DNA of 64,000 nt from Azotobacter vinelandii CA (GTDB taxonomy: Bacteria; Pseudomonadota; Gammaproteobacteria; Pseudomonadales; Pseudomonadaceae): NCBI RefSeq assembly GCF_000380335.1, contig NC_021149.1:2036501-2100500 (forward strand). Reading direction: 5' to 3'. A program made the translations under genes and the position numbers. Below are positions 9,884-18,663 of this stretch, piece by piece (positions within the stretch are counted from its first letter, which is position 1; every line of letters starts with the position of its first letter). The notes beneath the pieces are model-generated. The model was not told the DNA's origin and made no database searches. It saw nothing but the letters and a program-made list of their open reading frames with translations.

Positions 9884-10179
9884 TTGAGGCTCCTGGCAAA
9901 GTACGCGGCGGCTTTTTTTACGATGGCCAACTCCTCGGACTGTTCGGCCAACAGCCGTTTGAGGCGGGCGTTTTCGTCGGCCAACAACTGCTCGCGCTCG
10001 CTGCTGGTCTGGGCCTGCTGTTTCCTGCTCCGCCAGCCATAGAGCTGAGAGGGGGGCAGCCCAAGCTGTTCGGCCGCTTTGCTGACGCCAATCCGTTCGG
10101 CCAAGGCCAGCGCTTCGTCCTTGTAGGCTTGGGAGTGGCGGATACGGGTTGGTTTCATCGGGCTTGCTTGCCTTGCCAT
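9880..10179 (-). CDS. IS3-family transposase OrfA
   Basis: 99-residue HTH protein ([35 protein letters not shown]) with a leucine-zipper-like stretch after it. It binds the terminal repeats. Near its end, a run of seven A residues (9913-9919 on the opposite strand) sits in the phase A_AAA_AAA expected for -1 frameshifting into orfB, giving the fused product. Confidence 0.9.
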   Translation of the reverse strand: MARQASPMKPTRIRHSQAYKDEALALAERIGVSKAAEQLGLPPSQLYGWRSRKQQAQTSSEREQLLADENARLKRLLAEQSEELAIVKKAAAYFARSLK

Positions 10180-10293
10180 GGATCACCTCGTTGCAGTGTA
10201 TCGCTTAACGGGGTGTCCACTGAGGCGGGGCAAGATCAGCGTTCCCGTAGCGTCCATAGGCATCCATGGAAAGCCACTAAATAAGCGCATTTT

Positions 10294-10333
10294 GTGCAAG
10301 GGGTAGGATTTTAGATTCACTCTGTATCGACTA
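10294..10333 (+). repeat. Decayed attachment site attR (tRNA-Pro 3' end)
   Basis: Gap-free 30/40 match to the 3' half of tRNA-Pro (5286-5325), including GTGCAAGGGGT, TCACTC and CGAC in the right register. It defines a putative element of about 5.0 kb between the two copies. The ten differences show that it is no longer under tRNA selection. Confidence 0.65.
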
Positions 10334-10340
10334 AAAATAT

Positions 10341-10378
10341 AACGGGCTCAGCTGATTACGGCTCTTGTCCCGTTTTCA
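10341..10378 (+). terminator. Weak terminator-like hairpin after attR
   Basis: AACGGG (10341-10346) pairs with CCCGTT (10369-10374) and is followed by TTTCATTT. The stem is only 6 bp with a 22-base loop. It mirrors the terminator position behind tRNA-Pro. Confidence 0.35.
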
Positions 10379-10419
10379 TTTATGCCTTGCGCAAAAACTG
10401 GCGCAAAATGCGCGCAAAG

Positions 10420-10663
10420 CTATCTTGAGATTTCAGCGATATCTGGCACAGCATTCGACCAGGCGATGTCGGCGTGATTCTGTTGATAGCTCTTCGTCAT
10501 CTCCTTGCTGGTGTGGCCGGCTATTCTCTGCCCGTTCTTCCCGGCCTTCTTGTAAGGGATGAAGGGATAGGGCGCGGATCTCATGGGGCCCTGGCTGTTT
10601 CTCCTCCTTCCAGCTTGAATAGCATCCCGCCTTATCCCTGGCATCCTTGAACAGCCTGGTCAA
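10420..10663 (-). pseudogene. Second tyrosine integrase, frameshifted C-terminal remnant
   Basis: Two reading frames together give the end of a lambda-type integrase. The first reads LTRLFKDARDKAG up to HEIRALS (the HxxR box). After a frameshift the second reads KAGKNGQRIAGHTSKEMTKS and continues QQNHADIAW, containing the GH box and the catalytic Tyr. The N-terminal two thirds are missing. It is unrelated in detail to the intact integrase at 5397-6596, so it records another integration event. Confidence 0.75.
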
Positions 10664-10772
10664 GTAGCGTTCCTCGATCTTCGTCCAGTGTTCTTTCTGA
10701 TCAGCTTACTTCTGGCGCTTCCGGTCTGGTGTGCTCCGGTTCCTCATGCTGGAATTTCCAGTTTCGAACGGC

Positions 10773-11055
10773 TCAGGATTTTGGGCCAGCCTCACCGAAG
10801 ATCAGGAACAGAAGCTTCCTATACGGCATTTATCCCTCCGGTTGACGTCCGGAAGGCGATGCCCTTCTTGTGTAAGCAGCCACGATGTCGAGCAGAGGGG
10901 AAGGGCCGGCCGAGCCGGTCGAGCCTCCACACCACCAGGACATCGCCTGCCTTCACATAGTCGAGGCACTGCTGTAGGCTTGGCTGGTCATCGCGTACCG
11001 GGGGCTTTGTTCTCGAACAGATGGCGGGCATTGATACCTGCAGCGATCAGCGTAT
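10773..11055 (-). pseudogene. Serine resolvase (Tn3-type) remnant
   Basis: Pieces in different frames line up with a Tn3-family resolvase: AGINARHLFENKAPGTR, then DDQPSLQQCLDYVKAG and DVLVVWRLDRLGR, then KKGIAFR, then LLFLIFGE. At least two frameshifts and internal stops separate them, and the DNA-binding tail is gone. It is a relic of a Tn3-like transposon or invertase. Confidence 0.7.
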
Positions 11056-11531
11056 CTCCCTATAGAACCGTGAATTGCCGATTGGAATCCAAAGAGACGC
11101 GCATGCACGGAAACCCTCAGCTTGATGTTTCCGTACAGTACACCGTTGCGACGGTGTTTTTCGTGCATGAACTGGCACTGTTTTGGTTGATCGCACCCTG
11201 CCGGGAAAACCTGTTTTCCGATGACACCTCCACTCACTGCCCTCAGTCACTGCCAGCAAAGGGCCAAAAGGAGCTGAATAAGGCTATTTCCAGCGAAGAA
11301 ATCCGTGGCTGCGGAACAACCCATGGGAACACCCAAGATTATTTTACTACTATACGGCCGCACATTAGCGATGTAATAGTACCATGTGCATGCTCCGAAG
11401 GCAGGGGCGAGCCCTAATGTTTTGCCTATAAGAACAGCCACTTTATCAGCGATTCTGCTGCTTGTCCCTGGGGACTAGCAAAATAAAGTCCCGGTTTTGC
11501 TGGGAGTACTTACTAAAGAGAGGTACCTGCA
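11056..11531. other. Gene-free stretch between mobile relics and mlaA
   Basis: About 475 bases without a convincing gene. It contains the hairpin listed at 11140-11161 and, at 11471-11492, a GGGACT/AGTCCC hairpin followed by GGTTTTG shortly before the MlaA-like gene. The promoter of that gene should lie here, but I see no clear -35/-10 pair. Confidence 0.6.
11140..11161 (+). terminator. Compact hairpin with T-run
   Basis: ACACCGT-TGCG-ACGGTGT followed by TTTTT is a textbook 7-bp terminator stem. No intact gene precedes it on the plus strand, so it may be left over from lost DNA or end a small RNA. Confidence 0.55.
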
Positions 11532-12236
11532 ATGCGTGTGATTGCCGTCGACCAAGCTAAACGATTGGGCCGCTCACTGGCTTGTGCCGGATTGGTCCTG
11601 CTGCCCATAATGACGGCGATTGCCGAAGATCAGGACCCGTGGGAGACGTTCAACCGGGCGATATTTCGTTTCAACGATACCTTGGATACTTATTTCATGA
11701 AGCCGGTTGCCAAAGGGTACCAGGCTATTGCTCCGCAGTTCGTTGAAGATGGGGTGCATAATGCCTATCGCAACATTGGCGAGGTCGGTAACTTGGCCAA
11801 CGATCTGCTGCAGGTAAAATTCCACGATGCAGGTGTCGATAGCAGCAGGTTGTTGCTCAATACCACCATTGGCGTATTGGGATTTGTCGATGTGGCGACC
11901 AGGATGGGGCTTAATCGCAACGACGAGGATTTTGGTCAAACCCTCGGTGCCTGGGGCGTATCTAGCGGGCCCTATGTGGTCTTGCCTTTCTTTGGGCCGA
12001 GCACCGTGCGTGATACGGGTGGGTTAATTGGGGATGCTTTTACGAAGCCCTATATTTACATGAATAATACGACTGCTAAAAATGCCTTGTTTGCTGGCGA
12101 GGTTGTAGATACCCGAGCATCTCTGTTGTCGGCCGAGAAACTCATTACCGGCGATAGATACATATTCATCCGCAATGCCTATATGCAAAGCCGCGAGTTC
12201 AAGGCGCAGGATGGCAAGGTGGAGGATGATTTCTGA
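11532..12236 (+). CDS. MlaA/VacJ-family outer-membrane lipid transport protein
   Basis: 234 residues with an N-terminal signal sequence (hydrophobic core about residues 15-30, likely cut after AIA). The family hallmark starts at DPWETFNRAIFRFND. Other family motifs follow: NTTIGVLGFVDVA, NDEDFGQTLGAWGV, GPYVVLPFFGPSTVRD. MlaA proteins form an outer-membrane ring that moves misplaced lipids inward with MlaC/MlaFEDB. The single Cys (residue 18) sits before the hydrophobic core, not in a normal lipobox. AAAGAGAGG is the ribosome-binding site. It borders the hopanoid island, and MlaC-like HpnM is a hopanoid-linked protein elsewhere, so a hopanoid-related role is plausible but inferred. Confidence 0.88.
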   Translation: MRVIAVDQAKRLGRSLACAGLVLLPIMTAIAEDQDPWETFNRAIFRFNDTLDTYFMKPVAKGYQAIAPQFVEDGVHNAYRNIGEVGNLANDLLQVKFHDAGVDSSRLLLNTTIGVLGFVDVATRMGLNRNDEDFGQTLGAWGVSSGPYVVLPFFGPSTVRDTGGLIGDAFTKPYIYMNNTTAKNALFAGEVVDTRASLLSAEKLITGDRYIFIRNAYMQSREFKAQDGKVEDDF

Positions 12237-12285
12237 TTTTTTTCGTTCTGTCGATGTGTTGGCATGATCGCGGCGGAGCGATGGC

Positions 12286-12319
12286 AAAGGTCAGTACTTC
12301 CTTGAAGTGACTGACCTTT
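12286..12319. terminator. Bidirectional terminator between mlaA-like gene and dxs
   Basis: AAAGGTCAGT-ACTTC (12286-12300) pairs with GAAGT-ACTGACCTTT (12304-12319, one bulged G), giving about 15 bp. A/T runs on both sides suit the convergent genes on either side. Confidence 0.8.
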
Positions 12320-12400
12320 CTCTGATGGTGCATATCGATTCGTCGATATCGAACGGGCACTCGATGTATGACGCCCCTTTGATACCAAAGGGAAACACTA

Positions 12401-14302
12401 TCAGCTCAGCATATTCAGCCGTTCGCACACCGCCGCCTCGATGCCAGCGGCGTCCAGGCCGCATTCGGCGAGCATTTCCGCGGGCCGGGCGTGTTCCACG
12501 TAATAGTCCGGCAGGCCCAGGTGGAGGAGCGGCCTGAGGAGGCCGGCCTCGGCGAGGTATTCCGCCACCGCGCTGCCGGCGCCGCCCATGATGCTGTTCT
12601 CCTCGACGGTCACCAGCAGCTCGTGGCCGGCGGCCAGTTCGCGTACCAGTTCCTCGTCCAGCGGCTTGACGAAGCGCATGTCGGCCACCGTGGCGTCCAG
12701 CTTCCCGGCCACCCGCAGCGCCTCGGCCACCTGCACGCCGAACACCAGCAGGGCGACCCGCGGGCCGTCGCTCTTCCCGCTCCGGCGGCGCAGCACGCCC
12801 TTGCCGATCGGCAAGGGCTCCAGGCCCGGCTCGAGGGCCGCGTTCGGTCCGCTGCCGCGCGGGTAGCGCACCGCCGCCGGGCCTTCGAACAGGTAGCCGG
12901 TGGTGAGCAGCCGGCGCAGCTCGTTCTCGTCGCTGGGGGTCATCACCAGCATGCCGGGGATGCAGCGCAGGTAGGAGAGGTCGAAGCTGCCGGCGTGGGT
13001 CGGGCCGTCCTCGCCGACCAGGCCGGCGCGGTCGATGGCGAACAGCACGTCGAGGTTCTGCACCGCGACGTCGTGGATCAACTGGTCGTAGGCGCGCTGC
13101 AGGAAGGTCGAGTAGATCGCCACCACCGGCTTGAGGCCGTCGCAGGCCATGCCGGCGGCGAGGGTCACGGCGTGCTGCTCGGCGATGGCCACGTCGAAGT
13201 AGCGCTCCGGGAAGCGCTGGCTGAAGGCGACCAGGTCGGAGCCCTCCTTCATCGCCGGGGTGATGCCGGCCAGGCGCGGATCGGCGGCGGCCATGTCGCA
13301 CAGCCAGCGGCCGAAGACGCTGGAGTATCGGGGAGGGCCGGGCTGGCGCGGGGCGCTGCCCTCGGGCTCCAGCTTGGTGATCGCGTGGTAGCCGATGGGA
13401 TCGGCCTCGGCCGGGGCGAAGCCCTTGCCCTTCTTGGTCACCACGTGGAGGAGCTGCGGCCCCTTGAGGTCGCGCATGTTGCGCAGGGTGGCGAGCAGGG
13501 TCGGCAGGTCGTGGCCGTCGATCGGGCCGATGTAGTTCCAGCCGAGCTCCTCGAACAGGGTGCCGGGCACCAGCATGCCCTTGGCGTATTCCTCGGTGCG
13601 CCGGGCGATCTCCCAGGCGCCGGGCAGGCGCGAGAGGATGTTCTTGCTGCCCTCGCGCATGCTCGCGTAGGTGCGGCTGGAGAGGATCTTGGCCAGGTAG
13701 TTGGACAGCCCGCCGACGTTCTTGGAGATCGACATGTCGTTGTCGTTGAGCACCACCAGCATGTCGGCCTGCACGTCCGAGGCGTGGTTGAGCGCCTCGA
13801 AGGCCATCCCGGCGGTCAGCGCGCCGTCGCCGATCACGGCGATGCAGCGGCGCCGCTCGCCCTTCAGCCGCGCGGCGATGGCCATGCCCAGCGCGGCGCC
13901 GATGGAGGTGCTGGAGTGGCCGACGCCGAAGGTGTCGTAGGGGCTTTCCGAGCGGCGCGGGAAGGCGGCGATGCCGTCCTTCTGGCGCAACGTGAGCATG
14001 CGTTCGCGGCGGCCGGTGAGAATCTTGTGCGGGTAGGCCTGGTGGCCGACGTCCCACACCAGGCGGTCCCCGGGGGTGTCGAAGACGTAGTGCAGGGCGA
14101 TGGTCAGCTCGATCACGCCGAGCCCGGCGCCGAAGTGCCCGCCGGTCTGCCCGACGGTGTAGAGCAGTTCCTGGCGCAGTTCGTCGGCCAGTACTTCGAG
14201 TTCCGCCTCGCCGAGCTGGCGCAGCCGGTCCGGCGTCGCGGCGCGGTCCAGCAGGGGGGTGGCGGGGCGCTCGCGGGGAATCTCGTGGAACGTCTTGGGC
14301 AT
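12401..14302 (-). CDS. dxs: 1-deoxy-D-xylulose-5-phosphate synthase
   Basis: 633-residue thiamine-diphosphate enzyme that joins pyruvate and glyceraldehyde-3-phosphate, the first and flux-controlling step of the MEP isoprenoid pathway. The ThDP motif GDGALTAGM to [11 protein letters not shown] is near residues 155-190. The transketolase-type pyrimidine domain ([17 protein letters not shown]) and C-terminal domain follow. Very high GC at third positions. It is the last gene of the minus-strand run idi-hpnH-hpnB-xseB-ispA-dxs, which suggests C5 supply coupled to hopanoid synthesis. Confidence 0.97.
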   Translation of the reverse strand: MPKTFHEIPRERPATPLLDRAATPDRLRQLGEAELEVLADELRQELLYTVGQTGGHFGAGLGVIELTIALHYVFDTPGDRLVWDVGHQAYPHKILTGRRERMLTLRQKDGIAAFPRRSESPYDTFGVGHSSTSIGAALGMAIAARLKGERRRCIAVIGDGALTAGMAFEALNHASDVQADMLVVLNDNDMSISKNVGGLSNYLAKILSSRTYASMREGSKNILSRLPGAWEIARRTEEYAKGMLVPGTLFEELGWNYIGPIDGHDLPTLLATLRNMRDLKGPQLLHVVTKKGKGFAPAEADPIGYHAITKLEPEGSAPRQPGPPRYSSVFGRWLCDMAAADPRLAGITPAMKEGSDLVAFSQRFPERYFDVAIAEQHAVTLAAGMACDGLKPVVAIYSTFLQRAYDQLIHDVAVQNLDVLFAIDRAGLVGEDGPTHAGSFDLSYLRCIPGMLVMTPSDENELRRLLTTGYLFEGPAAVRYPRGSGPNAALEPGLEPLPIGKGVLRRRSGKSDGPRVALLVFGVQVAEALRVAGKLDATVADMRFVKPLDEELVRELAAGHELLVTVEENSIMGGAGSAVAEYLAEAGLLRPLLHLGLPDYYVEHARPAEMLAECGLDAAGIEAAVCERLNMLS

Positions 14303-14409
14303 CGGAGGAGTGTTACGGCAGGAAAAAGAGGCGGTATTTTACCCGATCGCGGCGACGTCTAGACATTCGTCGGCCTGCTTCGCATGCGTCGATGGTCGCA
14401 GGCGGCGCC

Positions 14410-15297
14410 TCAGTGGCGCCGCTCGACGATGTAGCGGGCGAGCGCGCGCAGGGGATCGGCCCCGGCATCGAAGCCCTCGAGGGCGCCCAGGGCCTGGTCG
14501 CGCAGGGCCAGGGCATAGGCCTTGGCGGCCTCGAGGCCGAGCAGCGCGGGGTAGGTGGGCTTGTCGTTGGCCTGGTCCTTGCCCTGGGTCTTGCCGAGGG
14601 TGGCGGTGTCGCTTTCCACGTCGAGGATGTCGTCCTGGACCTGGAAGGCCAGGCCGATGGCCCGCGCGTAGACGGCCAGCGCGGCGAGGTCGGTCTCGTC
14701 GGCGCGGCCGCTGGCCAGGGCGCCGAGGCGCACGCTGGCTTCGATCAGTGCGCCGGTCTTGTGCCGGTGCATGGTTTCCAGGGCGTCGCGGTCGAGCCGG
14801 CGGCCGACCGCCTCGAGGTCGATGGCCTGGCCGCCGACCATGCCGGCCGGGCCGGCGGCCCGGGCCAGGGTGCGCGACATCTCCAGGCGCAACCCGGCAT
14901 CCCGGGGATTGCGCCGGGGATCGGTGAGCACCTCGAAGGCCAGCGCCTGCAGGCCGTCGCCGGCGAGGATCGCGCAGGCCTCGTCGAAGGCCCGGTGGGT
15001 GGTCGGCTGGCCGCGGCGCAGGTCGTCGTCGTCCATCGCCGGCAGGTCGTCGTGAACCAGCGAGTAGGCATGGATCAGCTCCACCGCGCAGGCGGCGCCC
15101 TCGGCCCGCTCCGGCGTGCCGCCGAGGGCCTCGCAGGCGGCGTAGACCAGCAGCGGGCGGACCCGCTTGCCGCCGTTGACGACGCTGTAGCGCATCGCCT
15201 GGTAGAGCCGCTGCAGTTCGGCGCGCGGGGGCTGCAGGAGGGCTTCCAGGGCGGCGTCGACGCGGGCTTGGCACTGCTTCTGGTAGGCCGCGATCAT
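14410..15297 (-). CDS. ispA: Farnesyl diphosphate synthase (geranyltranstransferase)
   Basis: 295 residues. The start at 15297 overlaps the xseB stop (ATGA). The two Asp-rich substrate motifs are clear: first [17 protein letters not shown], second [13 protein letters not shown]. It condenses IPP with DMAPP and GPP to give C15 farnesyl diphosphate, the substrate of the squalene synthase at 32.4 kb. The xseB-ispA-dxs block is the common pseudomonad arrangement, here placed beside hopanoid genes. Confidence 0.96.
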   Translation of the reverse strand: MIAAYQKQCQARVDAALEALLQPPRAELQRLYQAMRYSVVNGGKRVRPLLVYAACEALGGTPERAEGAACAVELIHAYSLVHDDLPAMDDDDLRRGQPTTHRAFDEACAILAGDGLQALAFEVLTDPRRNPRDAGLRLEMSRTLARAAGPAGMVGGQAIDLEAVGRRLDRDALETMHRHKTGALIEASVRLGALASGRADETDLAALAVYARAIGLAFQVQDDILDVESDTATLGKTQGKDQANDKPTYPALLGLEAAKAYALALRDQALGALEGFDAGADPLRALARYIVERRH

Positions 15298-15536
15298 GGC
15301 TGGGCGTCCGCGTCGAAGGGGGCCGTTTCGAGTGTGCCGCCATGCGCCAGGAGGATCTGCACCTTCTGTTCGGCCCGGCCCAGCGCGGCCTGGCAGTCGC
15401 GGGTCAGGCGGATGCCCTGCTCGAAGCAGGCCAGGGAGTCTTCCAGCGACAGCTCGCCGGCCTCCAGGCGCTCGACCAGTTGGTGCAGTTCGGCGAGGGA
15501 TTGCTCGAAATCGACGGCAGCTTTCTTGCGGGCCAT
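15294..15536 (-). CDS. xseB: Exodeoxyribonuclease VII small subunit
   Basis: 80 residues from the ATG at 15536 ([20 protein letters not shown]). The longer open frame upstream lies in the hpnB-end region and is not needed. XseB joins XseA to form a single-strand DNA exonuclease. It has the typical helical hairpin with [20 protein letters not shown]. It is conventionally linked to ispA and dxs and has no known role in hopanoids. Confidence 0.95.
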   Translation of the reverse strand: MARKKAAVDFEQSLAELHQLVERLEAGELSLEDSLACFEQGIRLTRDCQAALGRAEQKVQILLAHGGTLETAPFDADAQP

Positions 15537-15610
15537 GGACGGGAACCTGTGTCGGCGGCATGTGAAAATCGCCGCGACACTAGCAGAGCCGGGGCGGGGC
15601 GGCAAATTCA

Positions 15611-16717
15611 TCAATGGCTGTAGACTCGTCCTTTCCAACGTGAGCGTACGCCGCGCCAATAACGGATGGCCGAGCTCCATGTCATGCCAAGGTAAAACGC
15701 TGCGCTGATGGGCAGTAACAAGGCCCAGAGCGGGGACATGCGGTAATAGCGCAAGATCGGCAGGTAGCTCAGCGTCATGGCTGCCCAGGCGGCCAGCGCC
15801 CATGGTCGGGCGAGCGACAGGCCCAGCAGAGCGAACGGCCCGCCATAGGCGACGATGAAGATCACCGTCACGGCCAGCAGCAACCATGCGGAATAGCCGA
15901 GTTGAGTGAAGGCCGAGCGCGCCACCATGTCGTGGATGGATGCCAGGGTGCCGTAAGGGCGCAGGCTCACCACGCCGCGGCTCAGGCCCAGCCAGATGCG
16001 GTAACCGGCCTGCTTGACCTGCCTCGCCAAGGTACAGTCATCGATCAGGGCGTTGCGCAGGCTGGCGAAGGCACCTATATGCCGCAGGACTTCAGTATCC
16101 ACCAGCACACAACCGCCCGCTGCCGCGGCGACATGTCTGCTACGCGAATTGGACAGGGCAAACGGATACAGCAGCTTGAAGTAATAGACGAACGTTGGCA
16201 GCAGCAGGCGATCCCAAAAGCTGGTACGGCGCAAGTCCGCCATCAACGAGACGAAGTGTAGGCCTTCGCGCCGCTTGAGCTCCAGCAATGCCGGCAGCAG
16301 GCCGGGGCGAAGCTGGATGTCGGCATCGAGCAAAAGCGTCATTGCCGTGTGCACCTGCGACTTTCCCTGTTCCAGCGCCCACAGCTTGCCAGCCCAGCCC
16401 TCAGGCAAGGGGCGGCCGCTTACGACGCGGGTATGGGGGTAGGCGGCGGCGATACTCGCCGTGGCGTCACTGGATTGATCGTCCACGACCACCACCTGCA
16501 AGCCGTTTCCCTGCTTCTGCAGGGTGGCCAGGATGGTGCCGATCGTTTCGGCTTCGTTGCGTGCCGGAATCAGTACGGTAATCCCGCTGAGATCGGCTGC
16601 CGGCATGGGCGACGAGTCGACCTCGAGCCGTTCGCGGGTGCTCCATGGCCGCCAAGGGGCCAGCAACAATCCCATCCAGATCATGAAGGGGAGGGCGGCG
16701 AACAATACGGTGAGCAT
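15611..16717 (-). CDS. hpnB: Hopanoid-associated glycosyltransferase HpnB
   Basis: 368 residues. An N-terminal membrane segment is followed by a GT2-type domain ([41 protein letters not shown]). The family-type region [20 protein letters not shown] follows, with three or four C-terminal membrane helices. HpnB occurs in hopanoid clusters and is thought to glycosylate a hopanoid or lipid intermediate; its exact reaction is unsettled. It begins 5 bases after hpnH ends, so the two are cotranscribed. Confidence 0.92.
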   Translation of the reverse strand: MLTVLFAALPFMIWMGLLLAPWRPWSTRERLEVDSSPMPAADLSGITVLIPARNEAETIGTILATLQKQGNGLQVVVVDDQSSDATASIAAAYPHTRVVSGRPLPEGWAGKLWALEQGKSQVHTAMTLLLDADIQLRPGLLPALLELKRREGLHFVSLMADLRRTSFWDRLLLPTFVYYFKLLYPFALSNSRSRHVAAAAGGCVLVDTEVLRHIGAFASLRNALIDDCTLARQVKQAGYRIWLGLSRGVVSLRPYGTLASIHDMVARSAFTQLGYSAWLLLAVTVIFIVAYGGPFALLGLSLARPWALAAWAAMTLSYLPILRYYRMSPLWALLLPISAAFYLGMTWSSAIRYWRGVRSRWKGRVYSH

Positions 16718-16722
16718 TCGTG

Positions 16723-17856
16723 TCAGCCTTCATTCATGTCGGCGCCAGAGGGCTGGATGGCGTGGACCGGGATGCGTGCGGGGGCGGCATCGGCGCGACT
16801 GCCGTACCGAACCGGCAGATTCGGGGCCATCACGCTGTCGGTACGAGGCCCGAACATGGCTACCCGCATGGCCGCGAGTGGATGTGCAAAGGTGTCATTG
16901 ACGGCGCTGCCTTCGAAGCCGCAGTGGGCCATGCAGTTGTCGCATTTGGGATTGATGCCGACGCCGTAGTGTTCCCAGCGGGTGTCTTCCATCAGCGCCT
17001 TATAGGTCGGCGCGTATCCCTCATCGACCAGCAGATAGCAGGGTTTCTGCCAGCCGAAAATGCTGTAGGTCGGGTTGGACCACGGGGAGCACTGGTAACT
17101 CTGGTTGCCGGCCAGAAAATCGAGAAACATCGATGACTGATTGAATACCCAGCGACTCTTGCGCTCCTTGCCGCGCTTGAACACCTCGCGGAACAGCTCC
17201 TTGCTCTCGGTGCGGCCGAGAAATACGTCTTGACGCGGTGCGTGCTGGTAGCTGTAGCCCGGGGAGACGGTGATGCCCTCGATGCCCAGAGTCATGGCGT
17301 AGTCGAAGAAGTCGGCGATTTCGGCCGGTGGCTCCCCGTTGAACAGGGTGCAGTTGATGGTCACCCGGTAGCCGCGTGCAAGCGCCAGTTTTATCGCAGC
17401 GACAGCCTTGTCGAACACACCCTTCATGCATACCGACTCATCGTGGCGCTTCTGCAAGCCATCCAGATGAATCGACCAGGTGAAGTAGGGCGAGGGTTCG
17501 TATTCGTCGATGTGCTTGGGCAGCAGAATGGCATTGGTGCATAGATAGACAAATTTCTTGCGTGCGACGATGCCCCGCACGATCTGCGGCATTTCCTTGT
17601 GAATCAGGGGCTCGCCCCCAGGGATGGAAACCACCGGCGCGTCGCATTCGTCCACCGCGCGCAAGGCGTCCTCGACGCTCATGCGCTTGCGCAAGACATC
17701 CTTGGGATGGTCGATCTTGCCACAGCCGGCGCAGGCAAGATTACACTGGAACAGGGGCTCCAGCATCATCGCCAACGGATAGCGGTGTTGACCGCTCAGC
17801 TTCTTGCCAAGGATATAGCGCGCGATCTTGATCTGTTGAATGAAAGGAATGCCCAA
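16723..17856 (-). CDS. hpnH: Adenosyl-hopene transferase HpnH (radical SAM)
   Basis: 377 residues. HpnH adds 5'-deoxyadenosine to diploptene to give adenosylhopane, the first step of side-chain building. The 4Fe-4S binding motif CNLACAGC (CX3CX2C) is near residue 38, and GGEPL and a C-terminal Cys-rich stretch (CDNCMAHCGFEGSA) are present. It is the second gene of the minus-strand run after idi. Family, length and context agree well. Confidence 0.96.
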   Translation of the reverse strand: MGIPFIQQIKIARYILGKKLSGQHRYPLAMMLEPLFQCNLACAGCGKIDHPKDVLRKRMSVEDALRAVDECDAPVVSIPGGEPLIHKEMPQIVRGIVARKKFVYLCTNAILLPKHIDEYEPSPYFTWSIHLDGLQKRHDESVCMKGVFDKAVAAIKLALARGYRVTINCTLFNGEPPAEIADFFDYAMTLGIEGITVSPGYSYQHAPRQDVFLGRTESKELFREVFKRGKERKSRWVFNQSSMFLDFLAGNQSYQCSPWSNPTYSIFGWQKPCYLLVDEGYAPTYKALMEDTRWEHYGVGINPKCDNCMAHCGFEGSAVNDTFAHPLAAMRVAMFGPRTDSVMAPNLPVRYGSRADAAPARIPVHAIQPSGADMNEG

Positions 17857-17962
17857 TGGGGTCTCCGTGATATCGGACTATCATGCACGAGCGTATGCGC
17901 CTGTATCCGACCCTGATCGCTGTCGCATGCGGAACAGGGTGGGCGCATCGAAACGCTTGAGG

Positions 17963-18604
17963 TCAGAGGGCGAATACTTCGGTGTATTCCCGGCGCAGAC
18001 GTTCCCATTCGATCTTGAACCAGGGCGTGAACCTTTGTGGGTGCTCCGCCATTTCCGCATCCAACGCTTCCGGAGAAATGTAGCGCAGTGCCGAAACCTC
18101 GTTGAGGTTGAGGCTGGGGGCCTCGTCGCTGCGTCCGGCATAGACCGAGCATAACTCGTGCTCGGCGCCTTCGGCATCGAATTGTGCCTGATATTCGAAC
18201 TTGAACAGAAACTGCAGTTTGCACTGCATGCTCAGTTCCTCATTGAGACGCCGCTCGACAGCTTCGTCCAGCGTCTCGCCACGGCGTGGGTGGCTGCAGC
18301 AAGTATTGGACCAGAAGCCGGGCCACAGGCGCTTGCCGGCTGCGCGTTGCTGCAGCAGCAATTCACCTCGACGATTGAACACAAACAATGAAAAGGCCCG
18401 ATGCAGCAAACCCTGCCCCTGGTGCGCGGATGCCTTGTCGAGAAAGCCAATCTCCCGGTCATGCGCGTCGACCAGTACCAGCGGCTCGTCATTGAAGGAA
18501 ACTTCGTTTCTCAACTGACGCCATTGGCAAGAGCCCTGTTCTTGATTAATCAAACTAATCTCCTCAACGAATCGAGCTTCGGCATCATAGCGCAGAACCT
18601 CCAT
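17963..18604 (-). CDS. idi: Isopentenyl-diphosphate delta-isomerase, type I
   Basis: 213-residue Nudix-fold enzyme that interconverts IPP and DMAPP. The active-site Cys lies in NTCCSHPRRGE, the Nudix-like helix is GETLDEAVERRLNEEL, and the catalytic Glu region is EHELCSVYAG. Most pseudomonads lack idi because the MEP pathway makes both C5 units. Its presence at the head of a hopanoid run suggests extra prenyl supply and acquisition with the cluster. It is divergent from hpnI with about 60 bases between, which should hold both promoters. Confidence 0.95.
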   Translation of the reverse strand: MEVLRYDAEARFVEEISLINQEQGSCQWRQLRNEVSFNDEPLVLVDAHDREIGFLDKASAHQGQGLLHRAFSLFVFNRRGELLLQQRAAGKRLWPGFWSNTCCSHPRRGETLDEAVERRLNEELSMQCKLQFLFKFEYQAQFDAEGAEHELCSVYAGRSDEAPSLNLNEVSALRYISPEALDAEMAEHPQRFTPWFKIEWERLRREYTEVFAL

Positions 18605-18663
18605 GACGAAGAATCTTCATGATGTAATACCATCGATGAGTGTTTGCTACGAAGCTGTGCAGG

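Larger units (their letters stand above)
8993..10238 (-). mobile_element. IS3-family insertion sequence, complete
   Basis: 1246-bp element with imperfect terminal inverted repeats of about 36 bases (outer ends TGATCTTGCCC at both sides) and a 3-bp direct repeat GCG on each flank (8990-8992 and 10239-10241). It carries orfA and orfB in the overlapping IS3 arrangement with an A-run frameshift site. Ends, target duplication and both frames look intact, so it may be recent and active. It interrupts hipA. Confidence 0.93.

Noticed and set aside
10731-11417. 228-residue plus-strand frame
   Set aside because: No recognisable domain; the minus strand holds a readable resolvase remnant over the same bases.
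12291-14362. Long frames on both strands over dxs
   Set aside because: Clear DXS motifs in the minus-strand frame at 12401-14302 explain the region; the others are shadows.
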